Assembly (NCBI GenBank): GCA_943331345.2
Contig: CALQLF020000019.1
Location: 1 to 43,123, forward strand
From: Candidatus Planktophila lacus
GTDB taxonomy: Bacteria > Pseudomonadota > Gammaproteobacteria > Steroidobacterales > Steroidobacteraceae
Length of the DNA: 43,123 nucleotides
Direction: 5' to 3'
Shown here: positions 25,146-34,888 of the stretch, in pieces
Layout of the letters: each line of letters begins with the position of its first letter
Position numbering within the stretch: the stretch's first letter is position 1
Notes under the pieces: generated by a model
The model's database searches: none
What the model was told of the DNA's origin: nothing
Seen by the model: the letters and a program-made list of their open reading frames with translations, nothing else
Program-made: the position numbers and the translations under genes

Positions 25146-26404
25146 GTTAGGCCCTGGCGTGGGGCATCCGGCCACCACGCGACAAGGATATCCCCAACGT
25201 TGGTGGCGGTGCGGCCGGTATGCACCAAATCGCCGGAGGCCTCGAGGAAAGCCCCGGAATTCGCCTCAGCAAGCGCCGCAACGGCAGTGACACCCAGGCC
25301 AACCTCACCACGCAAGGCGGTGTCACCATCCACTAGCGCACCAGCGTCCTCGCTGTTGCCATCGATGCCATCCGTCCCGGCGGCAAGCAGCAAAAGCTGT
25401 GTAGGGTCGCTTGAACCATCGCGAGCGGCGCGCTCTACTCGACCCGCCAAATCGATGGCAGCCGCCAGCGCGAGATGTTGATTGCGGCCACCGCGCCCTG
25501 GCTCCGCGGGCAACACTACCGTGCTTTCGCCGCCCCATAGCAATCCAGTGTCAGTGCCGGTGTCAGTGCCAATGCCAGTGCCAGCACCGCGCGCCAGACA
25601 TTCATTCACGAATTGCCCAGCCACGGCAGCAGCCTCGCCAGCGAACCGCCCGGGAAGACGCTGCAGCGCGCACCCGTCTGCGTGGGCCGCCGCCAGCATG
25701 GCATCCAGTGCGTCTTCCAAACGGGCTACTACCTGCAGCATCGCCGGGCGCGTTTCAGGTTCTGCACCGCAGGCGAGCCCGGAGCCAATGACTGCCGGGT
25801 CGTCGCTGGGCACATCCGACACCAGCAAGGCTTGTACGCGCGGTGCGCCCAATGCACGTACCAACTGCCCACCCTTCAGCTGCGACACGGCGCGGCGACG
25901 GCGGTTCAGTTCGACGATGTCGGCACCATCGGCGAGCGCGGCGTGCGTCAACGCCTGCAAGTCGGCGAGCGTAATGTTGGGCTGCAAGACCTCAGCCAGC
26001 GCCGAAGCACCGCCAGAAACCAGCAGCAGCACCGGCTCGTCCCGGTGTTCCGGCGTGGCGAGTTGCGCGGCGTAAGCGAGCAGCGCAGCGCCGGCCGCGA
26101 GGCTGCGTTCATCAGGAACAGGATGTGCGCCGGCGACCGTCGCGAGCAAGCTCGCTCCCACAGACACACTTTCCGCTGTGGGAGGCAGCTTGCTGCCGAC
26201 AGGGGCGACCACCACGCCACCCGCGCAACCGGTGGGCCAAGCCTCTAGCGCGCCTTGCGCCATGTCGGTGGCTGCCTTGCCGACCGCCAGCAAATGCCAA
26301 CGTGGGGGAACAGGCTGGACCGCGAGAACCGCGCGCACGCGCTGGCGGGCATCCACCGCTGCCACGCCCGCGTGGAACCAGCGGAGGAGCCTGGCGCGTT
26401 CCAC
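25142..26404 (-). CDS. Glycerate 2-kinase (GckA/TtuD, MOFRL family) with an in-frame REPIN
   Basis: Expected to phosphorylate D-glycerate; close homologues are often mislabelled hydroxypyruvate reductase. 420 residues. Family motifs are LLAVGKAA, LLLVSGGASAL, a modified RRRAVSQLKGGQL, LVSDVPSDDPAVIGSG, GGESTVVL, GRGGRNQHLALA, AAGTDGIDG and the C-terminal TGRTATNVGDILV. Residues about 69-90 (VGSKLPPT...VGASLLAT) are not family sequence; they are an inverted REP pair inserted in frame before AGAHPVPDE. A Gly/Thr/Asp repeat (about 273-287, TGIGTDTGTDTG) comes from a short tandem DNA repeat. Translation begins at a GTG sharing a base with the purF stop (TAGTG). Confidence 0.9.
   Translation of the reverse strand: MERARLLRWFHAGVAAVDARQRVRAVLAVQPVPPRWHLLAVGKAATDMAQGALEAWPTGCAGGVVVAPVGSKLPPTAESVSVGASLLATVAGAHPVPDERSLAAGAALLAYAAQLATPEHRDEPVLLLVSGGASALAEVLQPNITLADLQALTHAALADGADIVELNRRRRAVSQLKGGQLVRALGAPRVQALLVSDVPSDDPAVIGSGLACGAEPETRPAMLQVVARLEDALDAMLAAAHADGCALQRLPGRFAGEAAAVAGQFVNECLARGAGTGIGTDTGTDTGLLWGGESTVVLPAEPGRGGRNQHLALAAAIDLAGRVERAARDGSSDPTQLLLLAAGTDGIDGNSEDAGALVDGDTALRGEVGLGVTAVAALAEANSGAFLEASGDLVHTGRTATNVGDILVAWWPDAPRQGLT
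25546..25590. repeat. Short CAGTGC-type tandem repeat in the glycerate kinase gene
   Basis: Imperfect hexamer/12-mer repeats of the type CAGTGCC/CAGTGTC encode the GTGIGTDTGTDTG stretch. It lies in the loop just before the GGESTVV motif, so length variation may be tolerated. Confidence 0.7.
26139..26200. repeat. REPIN inside the glycerate kinase gene
   Basis: A reverse type A REP (26139-26162), a 15-nt spacer and a forward type B REP (26178-26200). The orientation and A/B composition match the gltX and pilV insertions. Confidence 0.95.
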
Positions 26405-27939
26405 TAAACGACGCGCAGGGCCTTGGGGCCGCCTGCCGTGCCTGCCGCGCCAGCCACTTCGTCGAGACGACGCGCGGCCTTGGCAGAGTCGGAGCGGTCC
26501 GCCTGCAAGCGCACCAGATATTCCGGTGTCACATCGCCAGTGACGTATTCACCGGAGAAGCAGGAGGTATCGAAGGCATTGACGTTGGCCTTGTCGTGGC
26601 GCACGGCCGCTTCCAAGTCCGAAAGGTCCTGGTAAATGAGCCAGTCCGCGCCGATAGCCGCAGCCACCTCTTCGTCCGTGCGGCCACTGGCCACCAGTTC
26701 CGCCGCCGCCGGCATGTCGATACCGTAGACGTTGGGGTAGCGCACTGCCGGGGCGGCCGAGGCGAAATACACCTTGCGGGCACCAGCCTCGCGAGCGAGG
26801 TCGATGATTTGCGCGGAAGTGGTGCCGCGCACGATGGAGTCGTCCACGAGCAGCACGTTGCGGTTGCGGAACTCGAGCTCGATGGCATTGAGCTTGGTGC
26901 GCACCGACTTCTGGCGCTGCTCCTGCCCCGGCATGATGAACGTGCGCCCAATGTAGCGGTTCTTCACGAAGCCTTCGCGGTAAAGCACGCCGAGGCTTTC
27001 CGCCAACTGCATGGCACTGGTACGGCTGGTGTCGGGAATGGGAATGACGACGTCGATGTCGTGCACGGGGCGCAGACGGCGAATCTTGTCCGCCAGCTTG
27101 TCACCCATGCGCATGCGCGCCTTGTGCACCGAAATATTGTCGATGATGCTGTCGGGGCGCGCGAAGTAAACGTATTCAAAGATGCAAGGCGTGATGGGCA
27201 ACTGCGGGGCCACACGCTGCGCGTGCATGGCGCCGTCCGCTTCGATGTAAACCGCTTCGCCCGGTTCCACGTCGCGCACACGAGTAAAGCCGGCCAAATC
27301 CAGCGCCACGCTTTCGGAAGCCAGCATCCATTCAGTGCCGCGCGGGGTTTCGCGCTTGCCCATGACGAGCGGGCGAATGCCATGCGCGTCGCGGAAGCCG
27401 ACCACACCATGGCCGTACAGCAGCGCCACCACGGCATAGCCGCCACGGCAACGACGGAACAGCGACTGCAGCGCCGCGAACACCGCCGAGGGCGCCAGCC
27501 GCTGGGCCGTACCCAGACGCTGCAATTCGCAGGCGAAGATATTCAGCAGCACTTCGGAGTCCGAAGCGGTATTCAGATGGCGACGGTCTTCGCGCCACAG
27601 CACTTCCGCCTGCTCGCCGGCGTTGGTGAGGTTGCCGTTGTGGGCAAGCCCGATACCGTAGGGCGCATTCACGTAGAACGGCTGCGCCTCGGCGGCACCT
27701 TCATTGCCAGCTGTCGGGTAGCGCACATGGCCGATACCCATGTTGCCGCGCAGTTCCAGCATGTGGCGTTGCTGGAACACGTCGCGTACCAAGCCCGCTT
27801 CCTTGCGGAGAAAAATCTGGTTGCCGTGGGCGGTCATGATGCCGGCGGCATCCTGGCCGCGGTGCTGCAGCACCGTCAGCGCGTCATAGATGCGCTGGTT
27901 GACCGGGCCTGTGCCCGCAATACCGACGATGCCACACAT
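26404..27939 (-). CDS. purF: Amidophosphoribosyltransferase PurF
   Basis: First committed step of purine synthesis: PRPP plus glutamine to 5-phosphoribosylamine. 511 residues. The N-terminal glutaminase starts MCGIVGI with the nucleophile Cys2 and carries [18 protein letters not shown] and HNGNLTN. The C-terminal phosphoribosyltransferase has the PRPP loop [14 protein letters not shown] (362-375). Complete and unremarkable. It follows cvpA by 6 nt, a widespread pairing. Confidence 0.98.
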   Translation of the reverse strand: MCGIVGIAGTGPVNQRIYDALTVLQHRGQDAAGIMTAHGNQIFLRKEAGLVRDVFQQRHMLELRGNMGIGHVRYPTAGNEGAAEAQPFYVNAPYGIGLAHNGNLTNAGEQAEVLWREDRRHLNTASDSEVLLNIFACELQRLGTAQRLAPSAVFAALQSLFRRCRGGYAVVALLYGHGVVGFRDAHGIRPLVMGKRETPRGTEWMLASESVALDLAGFTRVRDVEPGEAVYIEADGAMHAQRVAPQLPITPCIFEYVYFARPDSIIDNISVHKARMRMGDKLADKIRRLRPVHDIDVVIPIPDTSRTSAMQLAESLGVLYREGFVKNRYIGRTFIMPGQEQRQKSVRTKLNAIELEFRNRNVLLVDDSIVRGTTSAQIIDLAREAGARKVYFASAAPAVRYPNVYGIDMPAAAELVASGRTDEEVAAAIGADWLIYQDLSDLEAAVRHDKANVNAFDTSCFSGEYVTGDVTPEYLVRLQADRSDSAKAARRLDEVAGAAGTAGGPKALRVV

Positions 27940-27945
27940 GAAAAA

Positions 27946-28458
27946 TTACTCCCCGGCGGCCGTAGCCGCGGCGTCGGCAGCATGGCTGGCGGAATCGCCG
28001 GCGATACCCTCAACCGACTCACCGACATACTCCACATAGGTGTGCAGCTTCGCTTCCTGCCACCAGGGCTCATGGTCGAGCCCCAAGTTCACACAGAGCA
28101 ACGCCAGCAGGCCCACGATGACCACGCCGCGCACCAAACCAAAGACGAAGCCGAGAAAGCGGTCGACCAAGCTGAGACCGGCCGCCTTGTGGGCGATACG
28201 CGCAGCAACGAAGCCGATGAGATCGCCGAGGAGGATGACCCCCGTAAAGACGATGGCGCGTGCAGCCCAAGCCTTCATCTCCGGCGTTTGCAGGTGCCCG
28301 CCGAGCCAAGGGTAGAGGAATTCAGAATGGTGCCAAGCCAGCCAGATGGCCAGCAACCACGCCACCAACCCAATGGCTTCGCGAACGAAGCCGCGGAACA
28401 CGCCGATGCCGACCGAAGCGAGCAGCACGACCACGACGAAATAATCGGCACCGTTCAT
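27946..28458 (-). CDS. cvpA: CvpA family inner-membrane protein
   Basis: 170 residues, about four membrane helices (ADYFVVVVLLASVGIGVFRGFV, AIGLVAWLLAIWLAW, ARAIVFTGVILLGDLIGFVAARI, FGLVRGVVIVGLLALLCV), with the family RGFVREAIGL and LGFVFGLVRG segments. The colicin V production protein family is linked to envelope homeostasis; precise role unclear. Sits between the SPOR protein and purF as in many gammaproteobacteria. Confidence 0.94.
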   Translation of the reverse strand: MNGADYFVVVVLLASVGIGVFRGFVREAIGLVAWLLAIWLAWHHSEFLYPWLGGHLQTPEMKAWAARAIVFTGVILLGDLIGFVAARIAHKAAGLSLVDRFLGFVFGLVRGVVIVGLLALLCVNLGLDHEPWWQEAKLHTYVEYVGESVEGIAGDSASHAADAAATAAGE

Positions 28459-28467
28459 AACAGCATT

Positions 28468-29199
28468 CTACTCCTGTGGGGCGACATGCGGTTGGTAACC
28501 ATCTGCTTCCAAGCGCTTGGCAATCTGGTCGGCGCTCTGGCGACTCTGCTCAGGGCCTACCCGCACTCGATGCAGCGTGCGGCCAGCCGCGGTATAAGGC
28601 AGCGTGAAGGCACGAAAGCCCTTGGCCTGCAGTTTGGCGACGAGTTCATCCGCTTTCTGCCGCGTGCCGAAACTGCCGATTTGCACCACCCAACCCGACA
28701 GGTTGACCGCGGGCGCAACCGGCGCGGGCGCGGGCTTGGCAGCCGGCTTGGTAGCAGCAACGGGTACCGGCAAGGGCTTGCTGGCCGGCGGTGTCACCGC
28801 TGCAGGTGCCGCGGCCGGGGGTGAAACGGGGCGGTTAATCAGGGCTGCGGCTGCCGGCGCCGGCGCCGTAGCCGTAGGCACAGCAGCCGGGGCCGTAGCC
28901 GGCGCAGCGGCCGCCGGTACGCCCGAAGGTGGCGTCATGGGCAGCGGTTCAGGCGCTGCGGCCGTTTCACCCGGCATCGGGTCCGGTTGGAGTTCATCCG
29001 CAGCCACTGCTTGCTCTTCCGCCGTGGGCGTCTCCCCCAACGAAAACTCGTGGGCGCGCAGCGGCACGCCGCTGTCATCACGGGTCGGCTCAAGCGTCAC
29101 GACCTCACGGCGACCCGAAAGGAGCCCTGGGAGCACTACGACAGCGACCACCACCAGAATGGTGGCACCAATCAGGCGTTGTTTGAGGGGGCGTTCCAT
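28468..29199 (-). CDS. SPOR-domain cell-envelope protein (DedD-like)
   Basis: 243 residues. A short cytoplasmic start (MERPLKQRLIGA) leads to one membrane helix (TILVVVAVVVLPGLLSG). A long Pro/Ala-rich linker (about 65-165) follows, then a C-terminal SPOR domain beginning at WVVQIGSFGTRQKADELVAKLQAKGF and ending RVRVGPEQSRQSADQIAKRLEADGYQP. SPOR domains bind denuded septal peptidoglycan, so a division-site location is likely. Position between folC and cvpA fits DedD. Confidence 0.9.
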   Translation of the reverse strand: MERPLKQRLIGATILVVVAVVVLPGLLSGRREVVTLEPTRDDSGVPLRAHEFSLGETPTAEEQAVAADELQPDPMPGETAAAPEPLPMTPPSGVPAAAAPATAPAAVPTATAPAPAAAALINRPVSPPAAAPAAVTPPASKPLPVPVAATKPAAKPAPAPVAPAVNLSGWVVQIGSFGTRQKADELVAKLQAKGFRAFTLPYTAAGRTLHRVRVGPEQSRQSADQIAKRLEADGYQPHVAPQE

Positions 29200-29221
29200 A
29201 GGGTGGAGTATACGTTGCGCT

Positions 29222-30520
29222 TCAGGGTTCGCGGGTGGCGCCTTGGGCCAGCAACCACTCCAGGACGGGCGTCACAAGCACGAAGGAGCCGCAAGCGACG
29301 ATACGCCCACCCTCCCCCGCACTCGCCTGCAGGTCGGTACAGGCCTTGGCCGTGTCTTCCGCGGGCTGCAACCCGGGATACCCCGCCTCCGTAGCCAACT
29401 GCGCGAATTCCGCGCCGGTTCGGCCCCGGTCGCCACCGAGACCCAAGGCTATGCCCTGCAACGGCAGCCCAGCCTGCGCCAACCCAGCGAGCACGCCCGC
29501 CAAGTCTTTGTCGCCTAGCACGCCCAGCAGGAAACTCGTGGGCGCCACCGGGAGCCCCCGCAACGCCGTGGCCAACACTTCGGCCGCAGCCGGGTTGTGC
29601 GCCACGTCCACAATCCATTCACGGCCGCCAAGCCAGTAGCGCTCGAAGCGCCCCAGCACGCGCGCAGCACCGAGCCCGGCCTCCACCGCGGCGCGAGCGG
29701 GGCGCAGTTCCGGTGGCCCGGCGAGCAGCAAAGCGACTGCTACCGCCGCGTTGCCCACCTGGTGCGGGCCGGCCAGTGCCGGCAAGGGCAAAGCTGGCCA
29801 GTCGGCCGTGCCCATGCGGAAACTCCAACCGCCATCGTCGGCTACCGCGGCGTATTCCACACCAGCCCGCAGCAAGTCGGCACCGCAAGCCCGTGCGCAA
29901 TCATGAAGCGAAACGGGAACGGCAGCGCCGCACACGGCCGGCCGGCCGGCCCGGAAGATGCCCGCCTTCTCGCGCGCGATGCCGTCAATGTCATTGCCGA
30001 GCACCGCCACATGGTCGAGACCAATGGACACCACAGCCGCCGCGTCGGCATCGAACAGGTTCACCGAATCCAGTCGTCCGCCGAGCCCCACCTCCAGCAC
30101 CCAGGCATCGAGTCCAGCGCGCTGAAACAGCCACACGGCGGCGGCGAGCGAATGTTCGAAATAGGTGAGCGTGACCACGGGCGCCTGTTCGCAGGCATCC
30201 CACACGGCATGGAATGCCGCCAACAAATCGGCATCCGTGACCATGGCGCCATCGATACGGATGCGCTCGTGGTAGTGCAACAGGTGCGGCGAAGTGAACA
30301 GCCCCGTGCGCTTACCGCCGGCACGCAGGATGGCTTCAGCCATGGCCGTGACCGAGCCTTTGCCATTGGTGCCGCCCACAGTAAACACCGGGCAAGGCGC
30401 TGTAGCCATGCCAAGACGCTGCAAGACGCAGCGCAAACGCTCGAGGGTAAAGTCCATCGCGAGGGGATGGACTTGCTGGTGGAGGGCCAGCCAGCCTTCC
30501 ACCGTCTCCGGTGGCAACAT
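29222..30520 (-). CDS. folC: Bifunctional folylpolyglutamate synthase / dihydrofolate synthase
   Basis: 432 residues. Mur-ligase fold with ATP loop GGTNGKGSV at 49-57, LFTSPHLLHYHERIRIDG, GLGGRLDSVN and SIGLDHVAVLGNDIDGIAREKAGIFR, and the C-terminal domain with WIVDVAHNPAAAEVL. Converts dihydropteroate to dihydrofolate and adds glutamates to folates. Starts 2 nt after the accD stop. Confidence 0.97.
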   Translation of the reverse strand: MLPPETVEGWLALHQQVHPLAMDFTLERLRCVLQRLGMATAPCPVFTVGGTNGKGSVTAMAEAILRAGGKRTGLFTSPHLLHYHERIRIDGAMVTDADLLAAFHAVWDACEQAPVVTLTYFEHSLAAAVWLFQRAGLDAWVLEVGLGGRLDSVNLFDADAAAVVSIGLDHVAVLGNDIDGIAREKAGIFRAGRPAVCGAAVPVSLHDCARACGADLLRAGVEYAAVADDGGWSFRMGTADWPALPLPALAGPHQVGNAAVAVALLLAGPPELRPARAAVEAGLGAARVLGRFERYWLGGREWIVDVAHNPAAAEVLATALRGLPVAPTSFLLGVLGDKDLAGVLAGLAQAGLPLQGIALGLGGDRGRTGAEFAQLATEAGYPGLQPAEDTAKACTDLQASAGEGGRIVACGSFVLVTPVLEWLLAQGATREP

Positions 30521-30522
30521 CT

Positions 30523-31404
30523 TCAGGCCGCGGTTTCGGTGGGCAGCGCTGGCTGGCGCATCAGCATGCGCAGCAGCGAACCAATGCGCTCCCGCTGGTC
30601 GCGACGGTCGACGATCATGTCGATGGCGCCCTTCTCGAGCAGGAACTCGCTGCGCTGGAAGCCTTCCGGCAGCGTTTCGCGAACGGTTTGCTCGATGACG
30701 CGCGGGCCGGCGAAGCCGATGAGCGCACGCGGCTCGCCGATATTCACATCGCCCAGCATGGCAAGGCTCGCGGAAACACCACCGGTAGTCGGGTTGGTGA
30801 GCACGGAAATGAACGGCAGGTTCGCCCGCGCCATGCGGCCCAACGCCGCGCTGGTCTTGGCCATTTGCATCAGCGACAACAAGCCTTCATGCATGCGCGC
30901 ACCGCCACTGGCGGAGAAGCACACGAAAGGCATCTGGAATTCGACACAGTGGTTCACGGCGCGCACGAAACGCTCGCCCACCACGGAACCCATCGAACCG
31001 CCCATGAAGCGGAACTCGAACGCCGCCGCAACCACTTCGAGGCCTTGCAGGGTGCCGGCCATGACAATGAGCGCGTCCGTCTCGCCCACGCTCTTCTGGG
31101 TGGCAAGCAAGCGGTCTTTGTACTTCTTCTGGTCGCGGAACTTCAGCGGATCTTCGGGGGAGACGCTAGCCGCCAGTTCGCTGGCACTGCCGGTGTCGAG
31201 AAAGCGTTTCAGGCGGTCGCGCGCATTGATGCGCATGTGGTGACTGCACTTCGGGCAGACACTGAGGTTGCGCTCCAGTTCCGGGCGGTAAAGCACCGCG
31301 TCGCAAGCTTCGCACTTGATCCACAAGCCTTCCGGCACGGAACGGGTGCGGCCTTCGCGCTCCGTCTTGATGCGCGACGGCATGATTTTTTCGAACCAAG
31401 ACAT
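30523..31404 (-). CDS. accD: Acetyl-CoA carboxylase carboxyltransferase subunit beta
   Basis: 293 residues. The zinc ribbon has C31, C34, C50 and C53 (KCEACD...SVCPKC). The carboxyltransferase core follows with [38 protein letters not shown] and [14 protein letters not shown]. Works with AccA to make malonyl-CoA. It follows truA directly (6 nt); trpF, often found here in Pseudomonas and Xanthomonas, is absent. Confidence 0.98.
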   Translation of the reverse strand: MSWFEKIMPSRIKTEREGRTRSVPEGLWIKCEACDAVLYRPELERNLSVCPKCSHHMRINARDRLKRFLDTGSASELAASVSPEDPLKFRDQKKYKDRLLATQKSVGETDALIVMAGTLQGLEVVAAAFEFRFMGGSMGSVVGERFVRAVNHCVEFQMPFVCFSASGGARMHEGLLSLMQMAKTSAALGRMARANLPFISVLTNPTTGGVSASLAMLGDVNIGEPRALIGFAGPRVIEQTVRETLPEGFQRSEFLLEKGAIDMIVDRRDQRERIGSLLRMLMRQPALPTETAA

Positions 31405-31410
31405 GACGCC

Positions 31411-32271
31411 CTACCCTCCGGGGGGAACTGCAGACGACATGATAACGGATGGCGCCGCCGGACCGGCAACGCCGTTCTCGTCGAGCGCCGGAACAGCGCT
31501 TTCGGTCCATTCGCGCGTGGGCGGCACGTCCAGCCCTGCCGGGTAACGCACGCCAGCAAAGTAGAGCCCATGCGGCGGCGCAGTAATGCCAGCCACGCGC
31601 CGATCGCGCGCGGCCAATACTTCCGCCACCCAACTACCAGGACGTTCGCCACGCCCCACCGGCAGTAGCGTACCCACGACATTGCGCACCATGTGATGCA
31701 GGAAGGCATTGGCCTGTATCTCCAGCACCACCAGTGCCCCTTCACGGGTGACTGTCAGCGATTCCACCAAACGCACCGGACTGCTGGCTTGGCATTCCGA
31801 GGCGCGGAAGCTGGTGAAGTCGTGTCGGCCCACCAGACACTGCGCAGCCGCATGCATGGCCGCAGCGTCGAGCGGATGAGCACTCCAGCTACTGCGCTTG
31901 GCCCACAGACCAGAGCGTGTACGCCGGTCGAACAGCACATAGCGGTAGCGGCGCGCTGTAGCGGAAAACCGCGCATGGAAATCATCAGGCACCGCGCGAG
32001 CCCAAAGCACCGCGATATCTGTGGGGAGGTACGTATTGGCGCCCAGCACCCAGCCGCGCCCGGGACGGACGGCAGCGGTGTCGAAATGGATGACTTGGCA
32101 CAGGGCGTGAACGCCGGCATCGGTGCGGCCGGCACAGACCACTTTGATGGGCTCTGCCGCTACCTGCGACAAAGCCCGTTCCACTTGCACCTGCACGCTG
32201 GGTACGCCGTCCAGCACTTGCCAGCCGGAATACGCGCCGCCGTCGTACTCAACCCCCGCCGCGTACCGCAA
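31411..32271 (-). CDS. truA: tRNA pseudouridine(38-40) synthase TruA
   Basis: 286 residues. Starts at a TTG, three nt after the fimV stop; this matches the conserved family N-terminus (MRYAAGVEYDGGAYSGWQ), so the non-ATG start is convincing. The catalytic Asp51 lies in AGRTDAGVHA. Further motifs are RRYRYVLFDR, HDFTSFRA and NAFLHHMVRNVVGTLL. The last 35-40 residues (after GVRYPAGLDVPP) extend beyond the usual end and are low-complexity. Confidence 0.96.
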   Translation of the reverse strand: MRYAAGVEYDGGAYSGWQVLDGVPSVQVQVERALSQVAAEPIKVVCAGRTDAGVHALCQVIHFDTAAVRPGRGWVLGANTYLPTDIAVLWARAVPDDFHARFSATARRYRYVLFDRRTRSGLWAKRSSWSAHPLDAAAMHAAAQCLVGRHDFTSFRASECQASSPVRLVESLTVTREGALVVLEIQANAFLHHMVRNVVGTLLPVGRGERPGSWVAEVLAARDRRVAGITAPPHGLYFAGVRYPAGLDVPPTREWTESAVPALDENGVAGPAAPSVIMSSAVPPGG

Positions 32272-32274
32272 GGA

Positions 32275-34878
32275 CTAGCCCGGCAACGAGCCCAACAGCC
32301 GCTTCGCTTCCTGCTGCTGGCCGGGGCTGCCTTCCGCCACTACTTCGGCGAGGATGTTGCGCGCGCCTTCCGGGTCGCCCATGTCCATGTAGGCACGCGC
32401 CAAGTCGAGCTTGGTGCCGACCTCGCTCAGGGTGACCGGTTCGATTCCCGCGATGGGCAGTTCCTCGAAGGCAATTTCTTCGGTCAGCGTGTTGCTGATG
32501 GTCGGTGACGGGTCCGGCAGAAGTTGCATGGCATGCGTGCTGGTGATATCGCCAGGCTGCGCAGTCACTTCCAGCGGCGAGAGATCCGGCAGGCCCAGCC
32601 CCTCATCGCCTTGGTCTGCTGCATCAAGGTCCAAATGGAGGTCGAGGTTCAGGTCGTCCATAGACATCTCGGCGGTCGCATCAAGCGCGCCAGCGGCAGC
32701 CACTGAAGTGGGCGCAGCGGCAGCGATAGCCATATCCACTTTTTGGCGCAGAGTGGGGTCCGGCATGCTCAGGGCCGGTTGCTCCATCGTCGGGCTATCG
32801 CCGCGCCACTGCTTGCGCGTGGCGTCGAGCGGCCCATTGTCGAAATCCAAGGCGCCTTCCAAGTCGAAGTCCAGCGCATCCAGATCCGCAACGTCGGCCG
32901 CGCTCGGCAAGGGCGCGTCGAACAACTGGACATCCACGCGGTTCTGGCCGCCTTCGAGATTCAGGTCTACGGAGGTTACTGGCGTCTTGGTAGCGGCAGC
33001 GGCAAACAGCGGGTCCTGTGGTGCCATCTGGCGCCCCATGATCGCGATGTTGTCCCACTCGCCAGGCGCACCCTGCGCCCGCGTCTGCCCGAGGTTGCGG
33101 GCCAGATCGAGAAAGAGTTCGGACTTGCCCCAGACGAAGTAGACCTCAAGCAATTTCACCTTGAGGTCGCGGCGCCCAGGCTCGGTGCGCAGGGCCAGAC
33201 GCAGCGTCTCGGCGGCTTGGTCGTAGAGGCCATAGGCCACATGCCAATTCGCTTCCGTGATGGCATCGGCCTTGTCGAGGTCGATGGCAGATTCGCCGCT
33301 GAGCGTGTCTTCGGCGTTCCGCGTCGGCGGGCGTGGGCGCACCACCGGCGGAGCATGCTGTGTGACGGCGTTTTCCAGCACATCCATGTGGGCTGCCGGC
33401 GGACGCACGGGTGCCGGCAGGCTACCGGTCTGCTGGAAGAAATCGTCGCGAACGGTAGTGGCTTCGGCCACGTCGAAGTCGGCGCCGGCGTCATCGCGGC
33501 GGCGACGCAGGTAGCCGTAGCCGAGGCCACCGGCCAGCAGCAGGAAGGCACCGCCCAACAGCAGCGTGGACAGCCCACCGACCGCATCGAGGAACGAAGC
33601 TTCTTCGGCGACCGGGGCAGCCTCTGACTTGGCAGGGACTGCAGGGCTCGGAGCCGCCGGTGCGGCGACCTCCGGCGCAGCGGCGTCGGCAGCGGCATCA
33701 GTCACTTCGCCCGAAGCGCCAGTCTCGCTGGCTGCGTCGACGGGCGGCGCTGCCGGCGTGGCGCCTGCCTGCCCCGCCTGCTGCATGCGGGCGAGTTGCT
33801 CGCTCTGCATCTGCAAGAGGCGGCGGGCTTCCTGAAGTTCGCCTTCCAATTGCTGCAAGCGACCGACCACGGCGGGGTCTGAACCCGCGGCCGGCGAGGC
33901 CGGAGAACGGGAAGCAGCGGCGCCGGGCGGCACCAAACGCAACCGCGCCGGAGCCGCGGCCGCTGGCTTGACGGCCACCGGGGCTGCAACGGGAGGCGCT
34001 GCTGGCGCGGCCGTTTCTTCTGCAGATGCACCGGCAGCAGCTTCTGCACGCGCGGCCGCTTCGGCACGAGCGGCATTGAACTGGGCTACCACTTCACGCC
34101 TGGCGTCAGCCGAGGAAATGGCAGCCACGTCTTCGGCGCTGGGCAAACGCACCGTGGCGCCCGCCCGCAAGCGATTGATGTTGCCCGCGAATGCACCGGG
34201 GTTTTGCTGAAAGAGAGCGACGATGGTCTGGTCGACTTGACGGCGTTCGCCGGCACCGAGCCGGCGTGCAATGCGCAGCGCTGAGTCGTTGGGGCGTACG
34301 CGATACGAACTGCCGAGCGAGAGTTCCGACGGCGACCCGGCCGCCGAGGAACCCGCGTTAGCAGCAACCGGCGGGACAGTCACCGGCGCTGCCGAACGCA
34401 CGGCAGGTTCGGCATTTGCCGCGGGCGCGGCCACGGGCAACGCCACCGGAGCGGCGGCGACAGCCTTGACTACCGTATCGCGATAGACCGGCGGGTCGAG
34501 CAGAAGGGTGTATTCACGCAGCAGACGACCACGGTTCCAGCCCGCCTCAACCACGAGCGTGACGAACGGTTCGCTGATGCCTTCGCTGGAGCGCAGCCAC
34601 AACACCGGCTCGCCGTTCGCGCCCTTGCCCACTTTCACCGACAAGGTGGAAGCAAAGCCGGGACGATCGATGCCTAGGCGGGCGAATTCCTCGCGCGAGG
34701 CAATGCTGGCGCGCAACGAGGCTAGCTCGTCCGGCGCTGCCGACAGGATGGGGATTTCCGCACTAAGCGGCTGATTGAGAGCGGACACATGGCGGACTTC
34801 GCCCAACCCGAGCGCGAAAGCGGAACCGGGAAACAGCGCGAGCGCCAGCCATAGCCGTCGCGGAATTTGCAGCATCAT
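32275..34878 (-). CDS. fimV: FimV/HubP-like polar landmark and pilus assembly protein
   Basis: 867 residues. Signal peptide (LALALFPGSAFA); the N-terminal FimV domain (GLGEVRHVSALNQPLSAEIPIL) spans about 22-135. A LysM-like domain is at 191-246 (SYRVRPNDSALRIARRL...NINRLRAGATVRLPS). A Pro/Ala-rich region with a short coiled coil (338-368) leads to a transmembrane helix at about 433-456. A long acidic cytoplasmic part follows, with a TPR-like segment and a conserved C-terminal FimV module (LDLARAYMDMGDPEGARNILAEVV). FimV supports type IV pilus assembly and polar organisation, so it is functionally linked to the pilus operon in this window. Confidence 0.95.
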   Translation of the reverse strand: MMLQIPRRLWLALALFPGSAFALGLGEVRHVSALNQPLSAEIPILSAAPDELASLRASIASREEFARLGIDRPGFASTLSVKVGKGANGEPVLWLRSSEGISEPFVTLVVEAGWNRGRLLREYTLLLDPPVYRDTVVKAVAAAPVALPVAAPAANAEPAVRSAAPVTVPPVAANAGSSAAGSPSELSLGSSYRVRPNDSALRIARRLGAGERRQVDQTIVALFQQNPGAFAGNINRLRAGATVRLPSAEDVAAISSADARREVVAQFNAARAEAAARAEAAAGASAEETAAPAAPPVAAPVAVKPAAAAPARLRLVPPGAAASRSPASPAAGSDPAVVGRLQQLEGELQEARRLLQMQSEQLARMQQAGQAGATPAAPPVDAASETGASGEVTDAAADAAAPEVAAPAAPSPAVPAKSEAAPVAEEASFLDAVGGLSTLLLGGAFLLLAGGLGYGYLRRRRDDAGADFDVAEATTVRDDFFQQTGSLPAPVRPPAAHMDVLENAVTQHAPPVVRPRPPTRNAEDTLSGESAIDLDKADAITEANWHVAYGLYDQAAETLRLALRTEPGRRDLKVKLLEVYFVWGKSELFLDLARNLGQTRAQGAPGEWDNIAIMGRQMAPQDPLFAAAATKTPVTSVDLNLEGGQNRVDVQLFDAPLPSAADVADLDALDFDLEGALDFDNGPLDATRKQWRGDSPTMEQPALSMPDPTLRQKVDMAIAAAAPTSVAAAGALDATAEMSMDDLNLDLHLDLDAADQGDEGLGLPDLSPLEVTAQPGDITSTHAMQLLPDPSPTISNTLTEEIAFEELPIAGIEPVTLSEVGTKLDLARAYMDMGDPEGARNILAEVVAEGSPGQQQEAKRLLGSLPG

Positions 34879-34888
34879 ATGTATAAGC

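Noticed and set aside
26125-28824. An 899-codon open frame on the plus strand opposite glycerate kinase, purF and cvpA
   Set aside because: Antisense to certain genes, rich in His/Arg/Val from codon shadowing, and begins in REP sequence.
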